A stretch of 64,000 bases of DNA from Evernia prunastri (Eukaryota > Ascomycota > Lecanoromycetes > Lecanorales > Parmeliaceae): contig NKYR01000080.1 in NCBI GenBank assembly GCA_003184365.1, positions 62,001 through 126,000 on the forward strand, given 5' to 3'. Both the position numbers and the translations under genes were made by a program. Shown here piece after piece: positions 1 through 13,000 of the stretch. How positions within the stretch are numbered: position 1 is the first letter of the stretch; every line of letters begins with the position of its first letter. The notes beneath the pieces were generated by a model, which was not told the origin of the DNA, ran no database searches, and saw only the letters and a list, made by a program, of their open reading frames with translations.

Positions 1-1196
1 CTTTCATGCTGCCTGGAAATTCTTCTTGTTGACCATCCCAAACTTTCACGAGTCCGCAGCGACAACCCTCACTACGGCCATTACTGCCGCCTTGTGGAGA
101 AGGGCCGAACTTTCTCCTGGAACAAGCTCACTGAGTTGCTCGCAAACCTTCTGGACAAAGTCGAACTGCGAGACGTATATGTGCGGGGACTGCGAGAGCG
201 GAAGGTGAGAAAACATGGCATGGCATTGACTTATACTGAAGATTTTTACATGCGTTTTGGAGGCGACTTTTCACGCTCAAAGAACAACTGCTATTTTTTG
301 TCTAAGATCCTCGATGCCGATAGCAATCCCCTAGCTACGAAGAGGATAATCCGAGCAATGGTCCTTGCAGAGCCGGATTTTAATACGCTCACATTGGTTC
401 AGAATACGATCACCAGTGGCATCAACATCGACCCGGCAACTTTGGCTGCGCCATTTCTGCGCGCCGCACTCGTCTTCTGTGAAGCCTGTCCAATCGAAAC
501 CACTGTACAGCAAGTCATCAATTATATTGCAGGAGAAGTCGACACAATCGGAGTATATGGTGGGCGGGAGCATCTCGACTTTTTCTCCCAGGCACGCCGA
601 CTACAGAGCCTAAGTCTTGGAAGCTCGTCCGACCTTTTTAATCGCTGTGTCCTGAAAACAGTACCGCAATGGGCGCCGCCATTGGTCATGTACTACGAGG
701 AGCCTGTACGAAACGGCACAATCGACCTCCTAAAGACGCTTGTATTTGGTCACGACATCAAGGCTATGGATGACGAGGAGTATGCGGAACTTATTGAAAC
801 TGTGGGAAGAGAACTCCAAGTAGCTTGTACGAGGCGCTGCTTGATGTTGGTGCAAGCGCAGAAAACCCAGGACGCCAAGAGCGTGGAACAGGTCATCATG
901 GTCATCAGACATTGTCTTCAGATGTACTACGGACCAGAACATGACCAGAGGCCTATTGTTGAAGCCGAAAGTGAGTCCAACTGAACGATCTGTGTTTCTG
1001 ATGCTTTGCTAACCGCTTTGAAGACATCGTGGCCAGCCTAGAGGCTTTAACAGTTTCTGATGTGGATGAAGCGGCTTCAGGTAATACCTGGTTGATGGAC
1101 CATCATTTCTGGCATTGCTGACCTCTTGCAGAAACTTGGAATAATGCATCCGACGATATACCTACAGACTCAGACTCGGAATTTCCCTCTCCGTAG
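1..1196 (+). CDS. Large ubiquitin carboxyl-terminal hydrolase, C-terminal part (partial, 5' end outside window)
   Basis: The reading frame is already open at base 1, so this is the 3' end of a longer gene. Exons are 1-970, 1024-1080 and 1132-1196; the introns start GTGAGT and GTAATA, have TGCTAAC and TGCTGAC branch sites, and the joined frame ends at TAG 1194-1196. About 363 residues are visible. They resemble the C-terminal extension (DUF3517-type) found after the peptidase C19 domain in large fungal USP9X/USP34-like deubiquitinases; the run 'HYGHYCRLVEKGRTFSW' near the start is the best landmark. The catalytic Cys/His boxes would lie upstream and are not seen. The last residues are acidic and low in complexity. 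The family call comes from recalled sequence character, so moderately sure; the exon structure is firm. Confidence 0.7.
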
Positions 1197-2565
1197 GCGA
1201 AGTAACTTTACGAGGAAGCAAATGTAGTGGGCAAAGCTCAAAAACGATGGAACACGAAATGAATAATATGCAAAGACGGCGCTTGGTAAAGTCTGGGGAT
1301 CCACATGACAGCATGGAAACGAAGCGATGCATTCAATGGCGCACATGAACCAGGACACAATAGACTAGCTGATGAGGCGTTCGTTCCGGCAGGATCTTGG
1401 CTATAAAAGGCTCTACGCATGTGAAGGATGATGAGCTGGCAAGCTCCTGGCGTGTACCCCTCAGGAAGGGGGACCCAAATGATTATTGCGAGGAGTCTGG
1501 CGTTACTACATTCATTTTCCGCATGATCGATCATTTGGCGGAGTAAGGAGGGCAGACTCCGAGACCGAAAGAGAAGTCTTCAATGTAGAACATTCTTCTC
1601 TCCGTTTTAAGTATTTGTCTCATGAATTGAAATGTCGTGTCCCGGGGTCTCTCCAAATCGAGGTATTCGACGACTTGCCAGCCTTCTCGCCTGACCTTGA
1701 CTTTCGCTCCTCGAAGGAGGCGCGCTGTCGTCCGTTGCCTCCTGCTGCTTCGTTTGCGCTGTTGTCTTCCGCTATTCTCTCCGATTCCCCTCACAGTCCA
1801 CAGCTCCCTTTGCGCAATCACTGACCAGGTCGGGTTAGAGATTTGTCGAAGTCATGTTGGAAATCTTTGGGCGGGGCGCGTTTGCCGTTGGGAAGGGCGA
1901 CCTTGTTGTATAAGTTGTAAGCCTAAGAACCGGACAACCATGCTGGGCCAGAAGAGTGTATTCAGAGCTACGAGTCGCAAGCGGGCAGAATGGAGACGGG
2001 AAGGGTCCACTGCTGTTCGACTGAGCTTGCGTTGAATGGTACATTCGCCTCGGAGACAACAACCTGTTGGACGTAGTCTTGGGGCTTTGGACACATGATG
2101 TGGGCGTGGTGAGTGGAAGGGCTTCGTAGGAGGATATGATAGCAGTGCGAGAGCAGTACACTGGGATGAGATAGCACCGGCTTCTTGAAGATGGCATGCC
2201 TCGGGTCAGTGCGTTCAAAATGATTATGTATCAAATAAACATTTGCCACAGATGGAAAACAAGGGCACTTTCTTAGCAGTAAGATTGCAGCAGGTCAGGG
2301 GGGCAAACTGTACACCACTTAACGAACATCACCTCGGCTACAGGACTAGCGACTGTGAAGGAAATAGATATCTATGGGCAAGCCTTTTCATTGCTCTAGG
2401 GTAAATTAAGGAGGAAGCCGTGAAACCCCTGCGTCTCCGTGGCTCATAACTTGAACAGGATACCTAGAGAGGATCCTGCACGCCAAGTTACAGAACGTCA
2501 GAGACCTTCATCCATCACTATGCTACGGCTGGAGAACAGGACTACCCGCATTTTATCGGATGGCT
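1197..2565. other. Intergenic, no gene recognised
   Basis: This 1.4-kb stretch lies between two genes whose 3' ends face each other. Several short open frames overlap on both strands at 1486-2249, but none has recognisable motifs, splice signals that extend it, or a protein-like composition. I see no RNA gene or repeat. It probably holds the two 3' UTRs. Confidence 0.6.
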
Positions 2566-4038
2566 TCATAATGCATCTTCAAAATCAGCTTCTTCATCTT
2601 CGTCGGAATCTTTGTCCATCTGCTCTCCAGCGTCAGGTTTGACCGCACTTGTCCCATTCTCTTGATTCTCAAACTTGACCCTCTTTGGTACCGGACCGTC
2701 TGCTTCCTCGATTGCTTGCCCAGAGCCCGCAGGAGTCGAGGTGTTCGTTGCAGGTGCGCTGCTTACAGACTCGCTCTCCTTGCGCCTTATGATTCCATTG
2801 GGCTGGGAAACTTGCGACCCTTTTGGAGTCCCAGACGTGGAGCTCGAAGGCGTGTTGTCTTGCGATGTTCCTAATACGTCTTCGAAGTCGTCTTCATCCT
2901 CGTCTTCCGATGCTTCTTCTCGCTCTCTGGCTTCTTTCTCTCTCTCTCGCTCTATCTCAGCATAGTACGCTTCCAGTTGCTCATCCTCGGTACTAAACTT
3001 CTTTTCGTCATCTTCCTCCTTCCGTAAAGCAACGGCATTTGCCTGCTGCTCGCCATCTTTCCTTCCAACTACGGTGGTCTCTCCAGTGACCGTGGAAGTC
3101 GTGTGCCAGACCGGTAATGCGTTCTGCGCTGCGATATTTGCTTTTCGCTGAGCTTCCGCAGCTTGTTCCGCGGCTGTTCTTTCGGAGCCGGTAGTCACAG
3201 AGACATCTATTTGCGCACTTACGAGCTGAGGCATCATGCCTTTCACCGCCGCTGGAGGAGGTTTCGAAGCGTTGACAGGCACACCTCGTTGCAGTGGGTT
3301 CACGTTCACATCCCTTTGCACAGGAACAGCAAGCGAGAAAGCAGTATCGAAGTCGTTATTCGGTACGTCTTCAGAATCAACCTGTTGCAGCATCTTGAGC
3401 AAGGGCCCCAGCTGACTCATGAGCTTGCTTTGCTTTGCGTGTCCTGTCGATTCGCCAGCATCGGCTTCCTCTCTGTCCAGGAGACCGCCGCAACGATGGC
3501 ACTCGAAACCCATTGGGCCAAACTTGTCCAACACTTCCAATTCCGTCCACTGAGCTTTACATCGAGGACAGTGAAAATCCTTCTTCTCCTCGCTGGACTT
3601 ATACATGTCTTTGACTTTTTGAGTGAGTCGGAAAATGCGATATTTGATGGCATCAATAGTCGCGTGAAAGTCGACATAGTAGTAGTCTTTGTTTATCGGC
3701 CGTTGCTGACCCTCACGAGTCTCCAAGCGCGAATGACTTGACGGTTACACGTTAGTCGAAAATTCAGAACAGTAAGGACAAAGCAAGCAGTCGACGTACA
3801 CCGATAGTAGGCGGTCCTCCTTCAACTTCCCGCATAGCTTTCGCAGTTCTTTACTGGGTATCTGCAATAGATATGCAAGATCCTCGTTGGGCAATCTATC
3901 GAATCTTTCAGCTCCACTCACTCACCGATGGGCTCACACGAACGCCGAGTGGACCATCAACGCATCAATAACCAGGATGAAAGGCGTGTCATAGAATGCC
4001 CGCACCACGCTGCGTATGAGCGTCTTCGCAAGATCCAT
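2566..4038 (-). CDS. TFA1: Transcription initiation factor IIE subunit alpha
   Basis: This is the general RNA polymerase II factor that recruits and stimulates TFIIH at the promoter, acting in the nucleus as a heterodimer with TFIIE-beta. Exons on the minus strand are 4038-3944, 3895-3800 and 3736-2566, giving 453 aa. The N-terminus (MDLAKTLIRSVVRAFYD) and the following winged-helix region ('DLAYLLQIPSKELRKLCGKL') match the family, and so does 'REGQQRPINKDYYYVDF'. A C4 zinc ribbon (HCPRC ... ECHRC) lies at about residues 115-140. The C-terminal half is acidic and Ser/Glu-rich and ends in a D/E stretch, as usual for TFIIE-alpha. The first intron has an unusual GTTCGT donor but is fixed by frame and homology; the second is canonical (GTACGT, CGACTAAC branch). 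Confidence 0.93.
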
Positions 4039-4504
4039 CGCTGTAGTGATTATATATGTGGCTAGCTAGCATAGAGTCTCGTTTTCCGGGGAGGCTGCGT
4101 TTTGTTGGTGAAACTGTGTGGTAAGATGCCTTAAGGAGTGGAAACTACGAGGAAAGCCATCATCCAAACGACTCGAAATGTTGAGCCGAGTGGATTTGGG
4201 CAAGAGCATGTGAAGGGCAGCACGAAGAGAAGGCGTCAGAAACAAAGGCAGAGAGAGATCCTTTGATTCTGAAGCTCCTGTCGGTAGAGTGACTGTACTC
4301 ATTTTCGTTTTAAGCGTAGCCTTACCCTATCGGACATAAGGACGGGCTTAAAACGAGGGAAAGCACCAAGTTCAGTTGTACTCCACTCTTAAATTATATC
4401 GTAATTTTATACTAGGCATTGATGATTCCCAGTCTTGCTCAAAGGATACTCAATCTTCTGAATCATCATTACATACAAAGATCGCTCATCGATTATCCCA
4501 AATC

Positions 4505-6527
4505 ATGGGTTCTCAGGAGAACCAAGAGCAATCTGCTCCGACAGCACCTCACCATTCCGGTGAGGAATTTCCACGTTCTGCGCGCAGCAGGGGCACTGGC
4601 AATTCGAGAGCTGGAGGTAGGGACAAGTCCAGAGCCGGAGGTAGAGGAGGCTCGAAAGGCTTCGGAGGTCGAAGAGATCGAGGGAAAGGGGGAGGTCGCG
4701 GTGGCTTCCACAAGCAGAAAGAAGTCGGGCGTGCAGAATTGGCGTACGTCAATGAGGTCTTCCCCTCATCTCCATTTGGACTAATTAATGAAGCCGTAAT
4801 CAAGGTGATAGACGAGCACGCAATACCGAGCAAGCTGCAAAGCGACAAAAGACAGATGGCACAGAGGATCTGCCGGTCTACGCTACGAAGTTCTCGAAAG
4901 AGGAGATCGAGTCACAGGAGAAGAAGCCTAAGCGAAAGGTGGCAGTGATGCTTGGTTATTCAGGTACTGGATATAAGGGCATGCAACTGTAAGTGCTCAT
5001 GCAAGAGTCTGGCATCACATTGCGGCTCTGACAACTCTCAGAAATCACCATGAAAAGACCATCGAGGGGGACCTGTTTAAGGCCTTTGTCAATGCTGGTG
5101 CGATATCGAAAGCCAATGGAGATGATCCAAAAAAGTCCTCGCTCATCAGATGTGCTCGTACTGACAAGGGAGTCCATGCTGCTGGCAATGTGATATCATT
5201 GAAACTTATCGTTGAGGACGCAGATATAGTCGCTAAGATTAATGAACACTTGGGCCCTCAGATACGAGTGTGGGGTATCGAGAGAACAAACGGCAGTTTC
5301 AGTTGCTATCAGCACTGCGATTCGAGGACTTATCAATATCTCATACCATCACACTGCTTTCTACCACCGCATCCGACGAGCTTCCTTTCCAAGAAGATGG
5401 TCGAGCTTGCAGAAGAGGCCAACGATCTGCAAGGCTACGAAGATCGCCAAAAGGAAGTTGAAGACGTCTGGTCTAGGCTGGAAGAACAATACGTCAGACC
5501 TGTGATCGAAGAGATGGATCCCTCGATACGTGACGACGTGCTCAGGGCGTTTTATGAGCACAACAATAGTCTTGGGTACAATTCCTCGACAAATGTAGTC
5601 GAAAACCAGAAGCAAATCACCAGCGACGTTCCTAACCAGGGAAAAGCCCTCTCTGAGGTGGAGGGCGTTGGTATTACAGAAGTCAAAGAGACTGATAAAA
5701 GCACTGCAGATACGCCGCCAATCTCAGGGGCCAAAGCGGTTAACGAAGAGGCCATAGACGCTCCGGGGGATAGATCGAGAGAACTTACGCCCTTGGACAT
5801 CGCCCTTCGTCTGCTCAAAGGCGCCCACATCAAAGCTAAAAACGCCTATCGAATTCACCCTGATCGCGTTGCCCGTGTCCGCTCCCACTTGTCCCGTTAT
5901 ATTGGCTCCCATAAATTTCACAACTACACGATAGAAAAGACTTTTAGAGATCCTTCTGCCACCAGGGTCATAAAGGCCTTCAACGTAGACGCTACTCCTA
6001 TCATCATCAATGATACTGAATGGCTCTCGCTCAAGGTCTGGGGTCAGAGTTTCATGATGCACCAAATACGTAAAATGGTCAGTATGGTTGCCTTGCTTGT
6101 CCGATGCGGGTGCCATGAGGGCCGCATACAAGACTCGTACATGAGCGATAGACTCAGTATACCCAAAGCACCTAGCCTTGGTCTCCTACTTGAATGCCCT
6201 GTTTTTGAGGTCTACAATGAGAAGCTCGAGGGGTTTGGATACAACAAGATTGATTTCAGCAGATACGAGAAAGAGATGGATGAATTCAAGCAGCGGGAGA
6301 TCTATGAGCGCATTTTCCGAGAAGAGGAGAGGGACCATACCTTCCACTCCTTCTTTACGGGTCTGGACAACACACGAAGTTCGCAGTTGTTCTATCTCTC
6401 TAGCGTAGGCGTCAAAGCTACCGGAAGAGAGATCAGAAGAGACACCTTGACGGAGGCGACGGCGAAGACGAATATTGAAGAGGTCATGAGTGAAGATGAG
6501 GGAGCGGCAATACACGAAGAAGAGTGA
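4505..6527 (+). CDS. PUS1: tRNA pseudouridine synthase 1
   Basis: It isomerises uridine to pseudouridine at several tRNA positions (and in U2 snRNA in yeast), in the nucleus. Exons are 4505-4743, about 4812-4988 and 5042-6527, giving about 633 aa. The TruA-type catalytic segment is 'RCARTDKGVHAAG', with the Asp nucleophile directly after RT. Other family blocks are KRKVAVMLGYSGTGYKGMQL, 'SFSCYQHCDSRTYQYLIP' and 'FMMHQIRKMV'. The N-terminus is an RGG/SRAGG-rich basic tail of about 70 residues, which could bind RNA. The acceptor of intron 1 is ambiguous: AG at 4793 or at 4811 both keep frame. A long insertion (roughly residues 260-330) separates the two halves of the fold, as is common in fungal PUS1. 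Confidence 0.93.
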
Positions 6528-7763
6528 GGTGTGAAGGATTCTTGTGGGTCCTGCATAATTGAGTGTTCCTAATATGATCCCTGACCAGCTGCGAATGATC
6601 AAGCATATGCTGGATTTGATGGAAAGGGTTCAAACCCGCTATGGTACTGGTGGTTTTTCCCTGTGCCGATGGGATCGAGACACCCTCGACATCATCTCGC
6701 AGCACGTACCCGGAGAATTCTGGCTAAAATAATTGCTGGTTGTCTCAATCTCCAGGCCCTTGCCTGATATTGCTAGTCCATACTCTTGAACCTTTTGGCA
6801 TATTATCCAGACTCTGCCCACATGCATGCACGCGTTCTTCAAGTGGAGGAGATAGTCTCCCCTCGAGCTTGGGTCTTCTCTTGGATCCCTCGAGTCACGT
6901 ACAGGGCCCTCTAATACAGTAGATCAAAAGCCAAGAACACCGAAGAAACCAAGCCTTCTCTTTCTTCCAAACCTTGACGGCTTGACGTTATTACTTACGG
7001 AGTTCTCCTATATGTGTACCGGACCAGCAGTTCCAGCGCCCACACCGGCTAGCTACTCCAGGGAAACCAAAGACTAAAACGCAGCTGACGATATGATGTC
7101 CACCCAACCCCCTTCCCCCCCCCCAAAGCAAATAAACTTGGGTTCGTGCCAATCGTAACCATCGTCAACCATACATGCAAGGTAGCGCGCATCATTACCC
7201 ATTGACCGCCTTGACACAACCGAGCTCCCCAAGACCATGGTCGCGACGTCTCCAGCGCTGGGCCCCGGAGCGCTGGTTCTTGAGAAAGCGGGGGCAGCGG
7301 AGCGTGTTTGGGGGTTCATTTGACGTTGGAGCATTTACGGATGAGCCATTCACTCGAATTGGGTATCGAGCCGGTTGATGGGCCGTGAGAAGGCCTGATG
7401 GGGATGGATACGGCTTGTGGAATGGGAAAGAAGGAGAGGGCTCGGGTCGGCTCGTAGTCTTGGTGATTGGACCTTCGTCGAGGGACGTGGGCTGCATGCT
7501 AGAGATGTTCCGTTGTGTAATCTTACGATCTATAGAGATTCTAGAGCCCGGGAGGGGAACGGCTTCGATGGTCAGTGTGGCGGCTTATGTATGCATAGCT
7601 GGCTCTTTGTTTGGTATGTACGGAGAGCGCAAGATGATGGAACCCGAATTCAAATCTTCGACGTATATGTGCCTATCATACATGATATATCAAGCGTGCT
7701 GATGTCCATCAGAATGACACTTGCGCGGGATTCCAGTTAATATTTAATTGAGACCAAGATCTC
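6528..7763. other. Intergenic between convergent PUS1 and MRH4, nothing recognised
   Basis: About 1.2 kb without a convincing gene. Short frames at 7074-7740 lie on both strands, have no motifs and are probably chance. Short homopolymer runs (C9 near 7112) are present. I see no tRNA or repeat structure. Confidence 0.55.
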
Positions 7764-9656
7764 TCAGATCAATGCTTGTCCCTTAAACATGCCCTCTTTG
7801 ACTTCTCTGACGACATCCCGTCTGTCATGTTTGCCAACAAGAACGATACCACGCCCGCGTCGGCCCATTCGACCGGTCCGACCAAGTCGATGGATGAAGT
7901 CAATGGTGGAGTGTGGCACATCGTACAACATGACATGCCGCACTGCTAGGGTATCAATGCCCCTTGAGCCAAGATCAGTGGTCACAAGAACTTTTGTGTT
8001 GGGTAGATGGCGCCGCGGTGGAGGGGCAACTGTGCTCGCGGTGCGATTCAATGGAACGTAATTAGGGCCGCTCGCCGGAGTCGATGTATCCTTGGTAACT
8101 TCAGGTGCGCTTCTAGGCTGGATCGTCGTAAAAGCTCCCAGCGTCTCTGACTGTCGCTGTTCTGGCGTATCCCTGTTTAGAGCCACTGCGTCAATGCCTT
8201 TAGAATTCAGATACTCGGCAACCTCTTGCGTCTTCTCGCGCTCGTTGACAAACACCAATATACGCTTGATGTCGGCGCGCTCCGTCTCGCCTGGAGTGTG
8301 CTCAGCTGCAGCTTTGCCGATGGACCAGATGGTATCTGCGCAGGCGAGACTCTTGTTGCCACGGTAAGGTTCCTTCTCTACGTCGACTACACCGAGTTGC
8401 ACACGCCGTGGGATGGCGTGGAGGTTTGGTGTCACTAGTCGTCGCATATCCGGGAAGCGCAGGCGCAGGTAGGAGTCTAGGCTTCGAGGTATAGTTGCGG
8501 AACAGAGTATGAGCTGCTGTAAAGATGGGGTAGATTTGTCGATGACGGTTGATGTGGAAGGGGCAAAGGAGCGGTCAAGTAGGGAATCGGCCTCATCGAT
8601 AATGAGATGAGAGACGCGGCTGAGGATATTCGGATCTGATTCGGAAATGCTAGCTAGCAAATGTGGAGTGGAAATTAGGACGTCAATTCCAGTGGGTGCG
8701 AAGAGTCGGTTGCGAATGACCTTTCCACTATACGCGGATGATATGAGCCCGGAGCGGAACTTTACTGTGTGGGATAGAAGCTTCGTGAGGTTTCCGACTT
8801 GGGTTACGAGCTCGGACGTAGGGACAAGGATGATGGCTCTTGGTCGGCCAGTGGTTGGATGGGGTGCATTGGACAACGAAGGAGGCTCCAAGGCATGAAA
8901 ATTGGCTCTCTTCCTCTCTTCCTCTTCCTGGACCTTTCTCTTAGCTTCTAGCTCCGCATCTATGACCTCTGCGCGTTTGATAGCATCCAAGACCGGCAAC
9001 AAGTAGGCTAGCGTTTTCCCCGATCCTGTTTCTGCAGCGAGCAAGAATTGCTCCATTTCTTTCTGCCCGGTGGCAGATGATCTTCTTCGAGCCGCCCTCG
9101 TCTCGTTGCCAAGCAGAACAGGTATTGCCAACCGTTGTATGGGCGTGGGGACAATATCAACCATGCCGGACAGCGCTTGGGTAGCGACTGATTCTTTGAC
9201 CATGGGTAGTAGGGGAAAGTCATCGAAGCTTTCAGTCTCGCTGATCCTAGCTTTGATTGAGGCTCTTTGCCCATATGATACAGCACTCAGCGCCTTCTGC
9301 ATCTTCAATGCATGAAATGGGTCTCTTGCTTTCTTCGGACGTTCTCTGCCCCCAGAAGACCTCCTTACCTCTGCTTCCGAGCGGGCGTGAGGTTCACGTC
9401 GTATATCTGCTGACCTCTGGTTCATGCCAGCAAATGGGCTGTTTGTCCGCCTTCCCACAGGTCGGCCATTTGGTGTCGTTCTTGCAGGTGGGCGAGATAC
9501 TTTTGGCGACAAGCTCATCCTCGACAGAGGACGACGGCGCTGTAGTTGCGCTATTGACCTTTTGGGTTGCCATGGCCGAAGTAAAGGCAAAAGAGGTGAC
9601 TGCAGAAGACTTCTGTGCTGACAGAAGAGACAGAGTGTCTGCGCAGAGCGCGACAT
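7764..9656 (-). CDS. MRH4: Mitochondrial ATP-dependent DEAD-box RNA helicase
   Basis: In yeast Mrh4 is needed for late assembly of the mitochondrial large ribosomal subunit. This is an uninterrupted frame of 630 aa. I chose the ATG at 9656 (MSRSAQTLCLFCQHRSLL) because it begins an Arg-rich, acid-poor stretch typical of a mitochondrial presequence; an in-frame ATG lies 41 codons upstream. Helicase motifs appear in order: PTPIQRLAIP (Q-motif area), AAETGSGKT (I), PTSELVTQ (Ia), IIDEADSLLD (II, DEAD), LCSATIP (III), ILVFVNE (IV), TTDLGSRGID (V) and HRLGRTGRMGRRG (VI). A Lys/Glu-rich insertion sits between motifs I and Ia, and a Pro/Thr-rich one before motif V, as in fungal MRH4. Confidence 0.93.
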   Translation of the reverse strand: MSRSAQTLCLFCQHRSLLQSPLLPLLRPWQPKRSIAQLQRRRPLSRMSLSPKVSRPPARTTPNGRPVGRRTNSPFAGMNQRSADIRREPHARSEAEVRRSSGGRERPKKARDPFHALKMQKALSAVSYGQRASIKARISETESFDDFPLLPMVKESVATQALSGMVDIVPTPIQRLAIPVLLGNETRAARRRSSATGQKEMEQFLLAAETGSGKTLAYLLPVLDAIKRAEVIDAELEAKRKVQEEEERKRANFHALEPPSLSNAPHPTTGRPRAIILVPTSELVTQVGNLTKLLSHTVKFRSGLISSAYSGKVIRNRLFAPTGIDVLISTPHLLASISESDPNILSRVSHLIIDEADSLLDRSFAPSTSTVIDKSTPSLQQLILCSATIPRSLDSYLRLRFPDMRRLVTPNLHAIPRRVQLGVVDVEKEPYRGNKSLACADTIWSIGKAAAEHTPGETERADIKRILVFVNEREKTQEVAEYLNSKGIDAVALNRDTPEQRQSETLGAFTTIQPRSAPEVTKDTSTPASGPNYVPLNRTASTVAPPPRRHLPNTKVLVTTDLGSRGIDTLAVRHVMLYDVPHSTIDFIHRLGRTGRMGRRGRGIVLVGKHDRRDVVREVKEGMFKGQALI

Positions 9657-10098
9657 CGAAATCAGTAAGAGGTTCAATGCATCTTGACCCTCATCAATTT
9701 CTCCAGAGTGAACAGCTTTTTCCAAAATGCATGATCCCTGCGTGTTAGCGGCGTTGCCCTGCCAACGTCTTAGCCGCATGGTTTCGCGCTTATGATTTGT
9801 GTCGATTTTTCGCAGTACCGACCACCTGTTCCATCGTCAGGTACCAGCCTGATGCCTTGTCGCCCATAATTAGTGATGTCCTTCATGATCCAAGGATCAT
9901 TGCGCTAGGAACGTGTTTACAATACTTACATTCTCCCGCCACGCTCTTGTTTAATTATACCATCGCGACCGAGACCCTCTATTCTTGCGGAGTCTGCCGT
10001 AAACACATTCCTCGGCTGCGTACCGGCCGCCAGTCAGGCCACAGCTCTAGACTTCTCAAAGTCCGTGGAGATCGGAATCTACTTTCCAAGCTGCCATT

Positions 10099-13000
10099 AT
10101 GTCTCAATCCGTATGTTCTTGCATCCACGAGCAACTACTGACAATTCGCTGGCTCCCCTAATCATGATACTGAATCAAATGATGAAATCAGATCCAGCCT
10201 CTGCGCATCCAAAAGAACACCCCCTCATCTTCTCCTAACAAGACGACCGCTCCACCGACTCAAAGGCCTCTCGTTGAACTGGGGCCTATGGAGCGGAGGC
10301 GGAACTCTCCGAGCTACAATCAAAACATCAAGGTAAGAGCGTTGCTTGGTCAAGATAACGCCCGTACTAACAATATGAAAGAAGAACTTCTTCAATGGGG
10401 ACTCATCACCCTTTGATCCATCGCCCGTTGCCTCTAATTCGCCTCGTCTGTACTGGCAGAATCGTGATCCAGCATCTCCAACCAGGTCAAATGCAGAGAA
10501 CCGGAACCCCCTGAGTGACCGGGACGGTTCGCCGTCTCCCGCCAAAAGATCATCAATCGAGAACTTGAAGCGCGCGTCTCGTGTAAAGAATAGCAATATG
10601 TTTGCTCGCGAACACAAGCAAGAATATGACCCTACCTCAAGTCCTATGATTGAGAGGCCGCTGGCAACTGGCAGGCCGCTTAGCGTGCAACAAGGCAATG
10701 CGTACGGTGGTAGTGGACCTGGGAGCTTTCGGCAGGGAGAAATTAAGAAAATGCCCGTCAACGGTCCGCTGCGATCTCCAGCTAAGATGAACGGTATCCA
10801 TGAAGAGTCAATTTCTGTTAGCAAAGCATCATCATCTCCGACGAAGTCATCCATGTCAAGTAAGAGTAGGTACTCTCAAGTGCACCAGGCCTTCGACCCG
10901 GAGACCAGTATCTGGTCTGAGGAGGAGGAGGAGGAGGAGTCTGCTGAGCGCCAGCTGCCACCTGGCAAGTCACTTCATCGCCATGCCAAGAGTGTTACAT
11001 TTGACGCAGCGCCTCCTCAAGTGAACGAGTATGAGATGACTACGCCCGATCCATCATCTGTGGCATCAGGGTCTCGTGAGGGGAGTTACGAGTCTATAAA
11101 TGAAGGAGAAGATGAGAGCTTCGACCGAGATTCTTCAATTGAGCGAGATGATAGCTTCGATGCATCGCTCGAAGACACGGAGAAGACTCCTGTAGTTCTG
11201 CCCGAGGATTGGCGCTTCATGAGCCCAGCTGTTGCAAATGAAGATCTTGCAGCACATGTGGAAAGTCCATTTGACGGAGAGCAAAGCAGCCCAGCGCCAA
11301 CCACACAACCTGCTTCAACTAACGATGCACGAGTGTCGCCAACGAGGACGGATTCCGTAAACTCCAATGGCGAGCGCCGACCATTGCCACCTCTTCCGGC
11401 ATTGGGCATGCCTCTATTTCCCCGTGCTCGCGCAGACTCGAACGATAGTCTCTCCGCTACTACCGAACGCGTGAGCAGGTTCCAACGCGTATCCTCGTCA
11501 TCACCTCGCCCAGCGTCGATATCGAAAGCAGAGGTTCAAGGAATGGGAGGCTGTTCTATGGCCATCGAGGATCGTCTGCGCTTGATGATGATTGATGATC
11601 CGGACAAGCGCAGCTCGCCAGTTGAGGAACAACAAGAGCAAGGGGAGAGGCGGCTTCGGCGCGGATCTCCCTTGAGAGGCTCAGATCCCGAAGGAGCCGA
11701 CAGAGAAATTCAGATTCATGAAGAAGAAGTCGAGAATGACGATGTAGCAGACCTTGGAGAATACAAGCTGCCTCCCCGAATCTCAAGAGAGTCGATTCTC
11801 CGCAAGGTTAAGAGTCGCAACTTTAATGAACCTGAGGATGAAAATTCCTTCCTGGGACTAAGTCCAACCTCTGATATAGGCGTTTACAATAATCTGGATC
11901 CTGATACTCCGATACCATCTCTAGAGACCGAAGTAACCGAAAAGGAGGTGGTCATCAAGCAGGAACCCGATCTTGAGGATAGCGAAGTAGATGTCTACTC
12001 CATCCCGGACCTCTACAGCCAGCAACTACAGGCCGAGTCCTATATGAACGCCATCGAGAAATTGGAAGCTTTCCGAGCATCTAGTGCCCAAAATGACGAC
12101 GATGACGAAAGCCATTACTCCGTTGATTCCAAGGAGAGTGGACTTCAAGAGCGCAAATCTGACAGTGCTACTGATGAAGGTCCTCCTACACCACGAGCTC
12201 TAGCGTCGAATCAGGCAGGACAAGTTTTGGAGCGCAAGAACAGCCATAGTATGTCTTTGCCCCAGTTTGCAGCATTACTAGGAGAGTCAGACTTTGGATT
12301 CAGCATGGAGTCTTTTATGACTCCATCGCCAGGAACCAGTCAAGAACCGGTAAAGTCAGTGTTGTCACCTCAACCATCGTGGACGTCTGACGTGCCAACC
12401 GAGAAGTCATTTCTGGAGCAGAGTATTGATCGACCAGTGACACCCGAGGAACAGCTCCAACCGCCCAGGTTTCCAGGGCAAGGGAACGACTCTGAAGGCG
12501 AGCCACAGACACCGGATTCTGTGATTCGTCACCCCGTCGCACATTCACCTGTGCCTGACTCCCCCGGTGTACCCGAGCCAGTCGCAACGATCAAAGCGCC
12601 CGGAAGCAAGCTGAAGACTCGGCCGTCTATCACGCCGGCTGATGTACAGGCAATGGCTGAGCTCAGGCGCCAAGTCAGCAATGGAAGTCAGGTTCCAGCG
12701 GTACCCAAGATTCCAGAGCGACATTTGAGTCGGCCGTCTATCGTTGCAGAATCTGATGAGCCGGTTCTAAATTCCGCAAGCGAAGTAGCATCCGTACCAA
12801 GCCTTGAAGAGAGAGAAACGCCAAAGCTGTCCAAGCGAAAGAGCAGCCTGCTTCCACTGGAGGTCTCAGTGCAAGCTAGTGACGGCCTAGGGTTGGGCAT
12901 AGAGAGTGAATTCGATCGCGTGATCGAGGCCCAAAAGGTGGCGTTCAATTTTCCTATCCCTGATATGGCTTCCCGGCCATGGTCCCCCGGCCACGCAGAA

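Noticed and set aside
1486..2249. Several overlapping frames of 80-132 codons on both strands
   Set aside because: Low-complexity Arg/Ser/Leu-rich translations in four frames at once, without splice continuation or family motifs; a composition effect.
4066..4302. 78-codon minus-strand frame just upstream of the TFIIE-alpha start
   Set aside because: It ends 28 bp before the TFIIE-alpha ATG, has no motif, and would occupy the promoter or leader of that gene; at most a chance frame in the 5' region.
10225..10854. 209-codon frame antisense to BUD4
   Set aside because: It lies wholly within the well-supported BUD4 coding sequence and has no protein motif.
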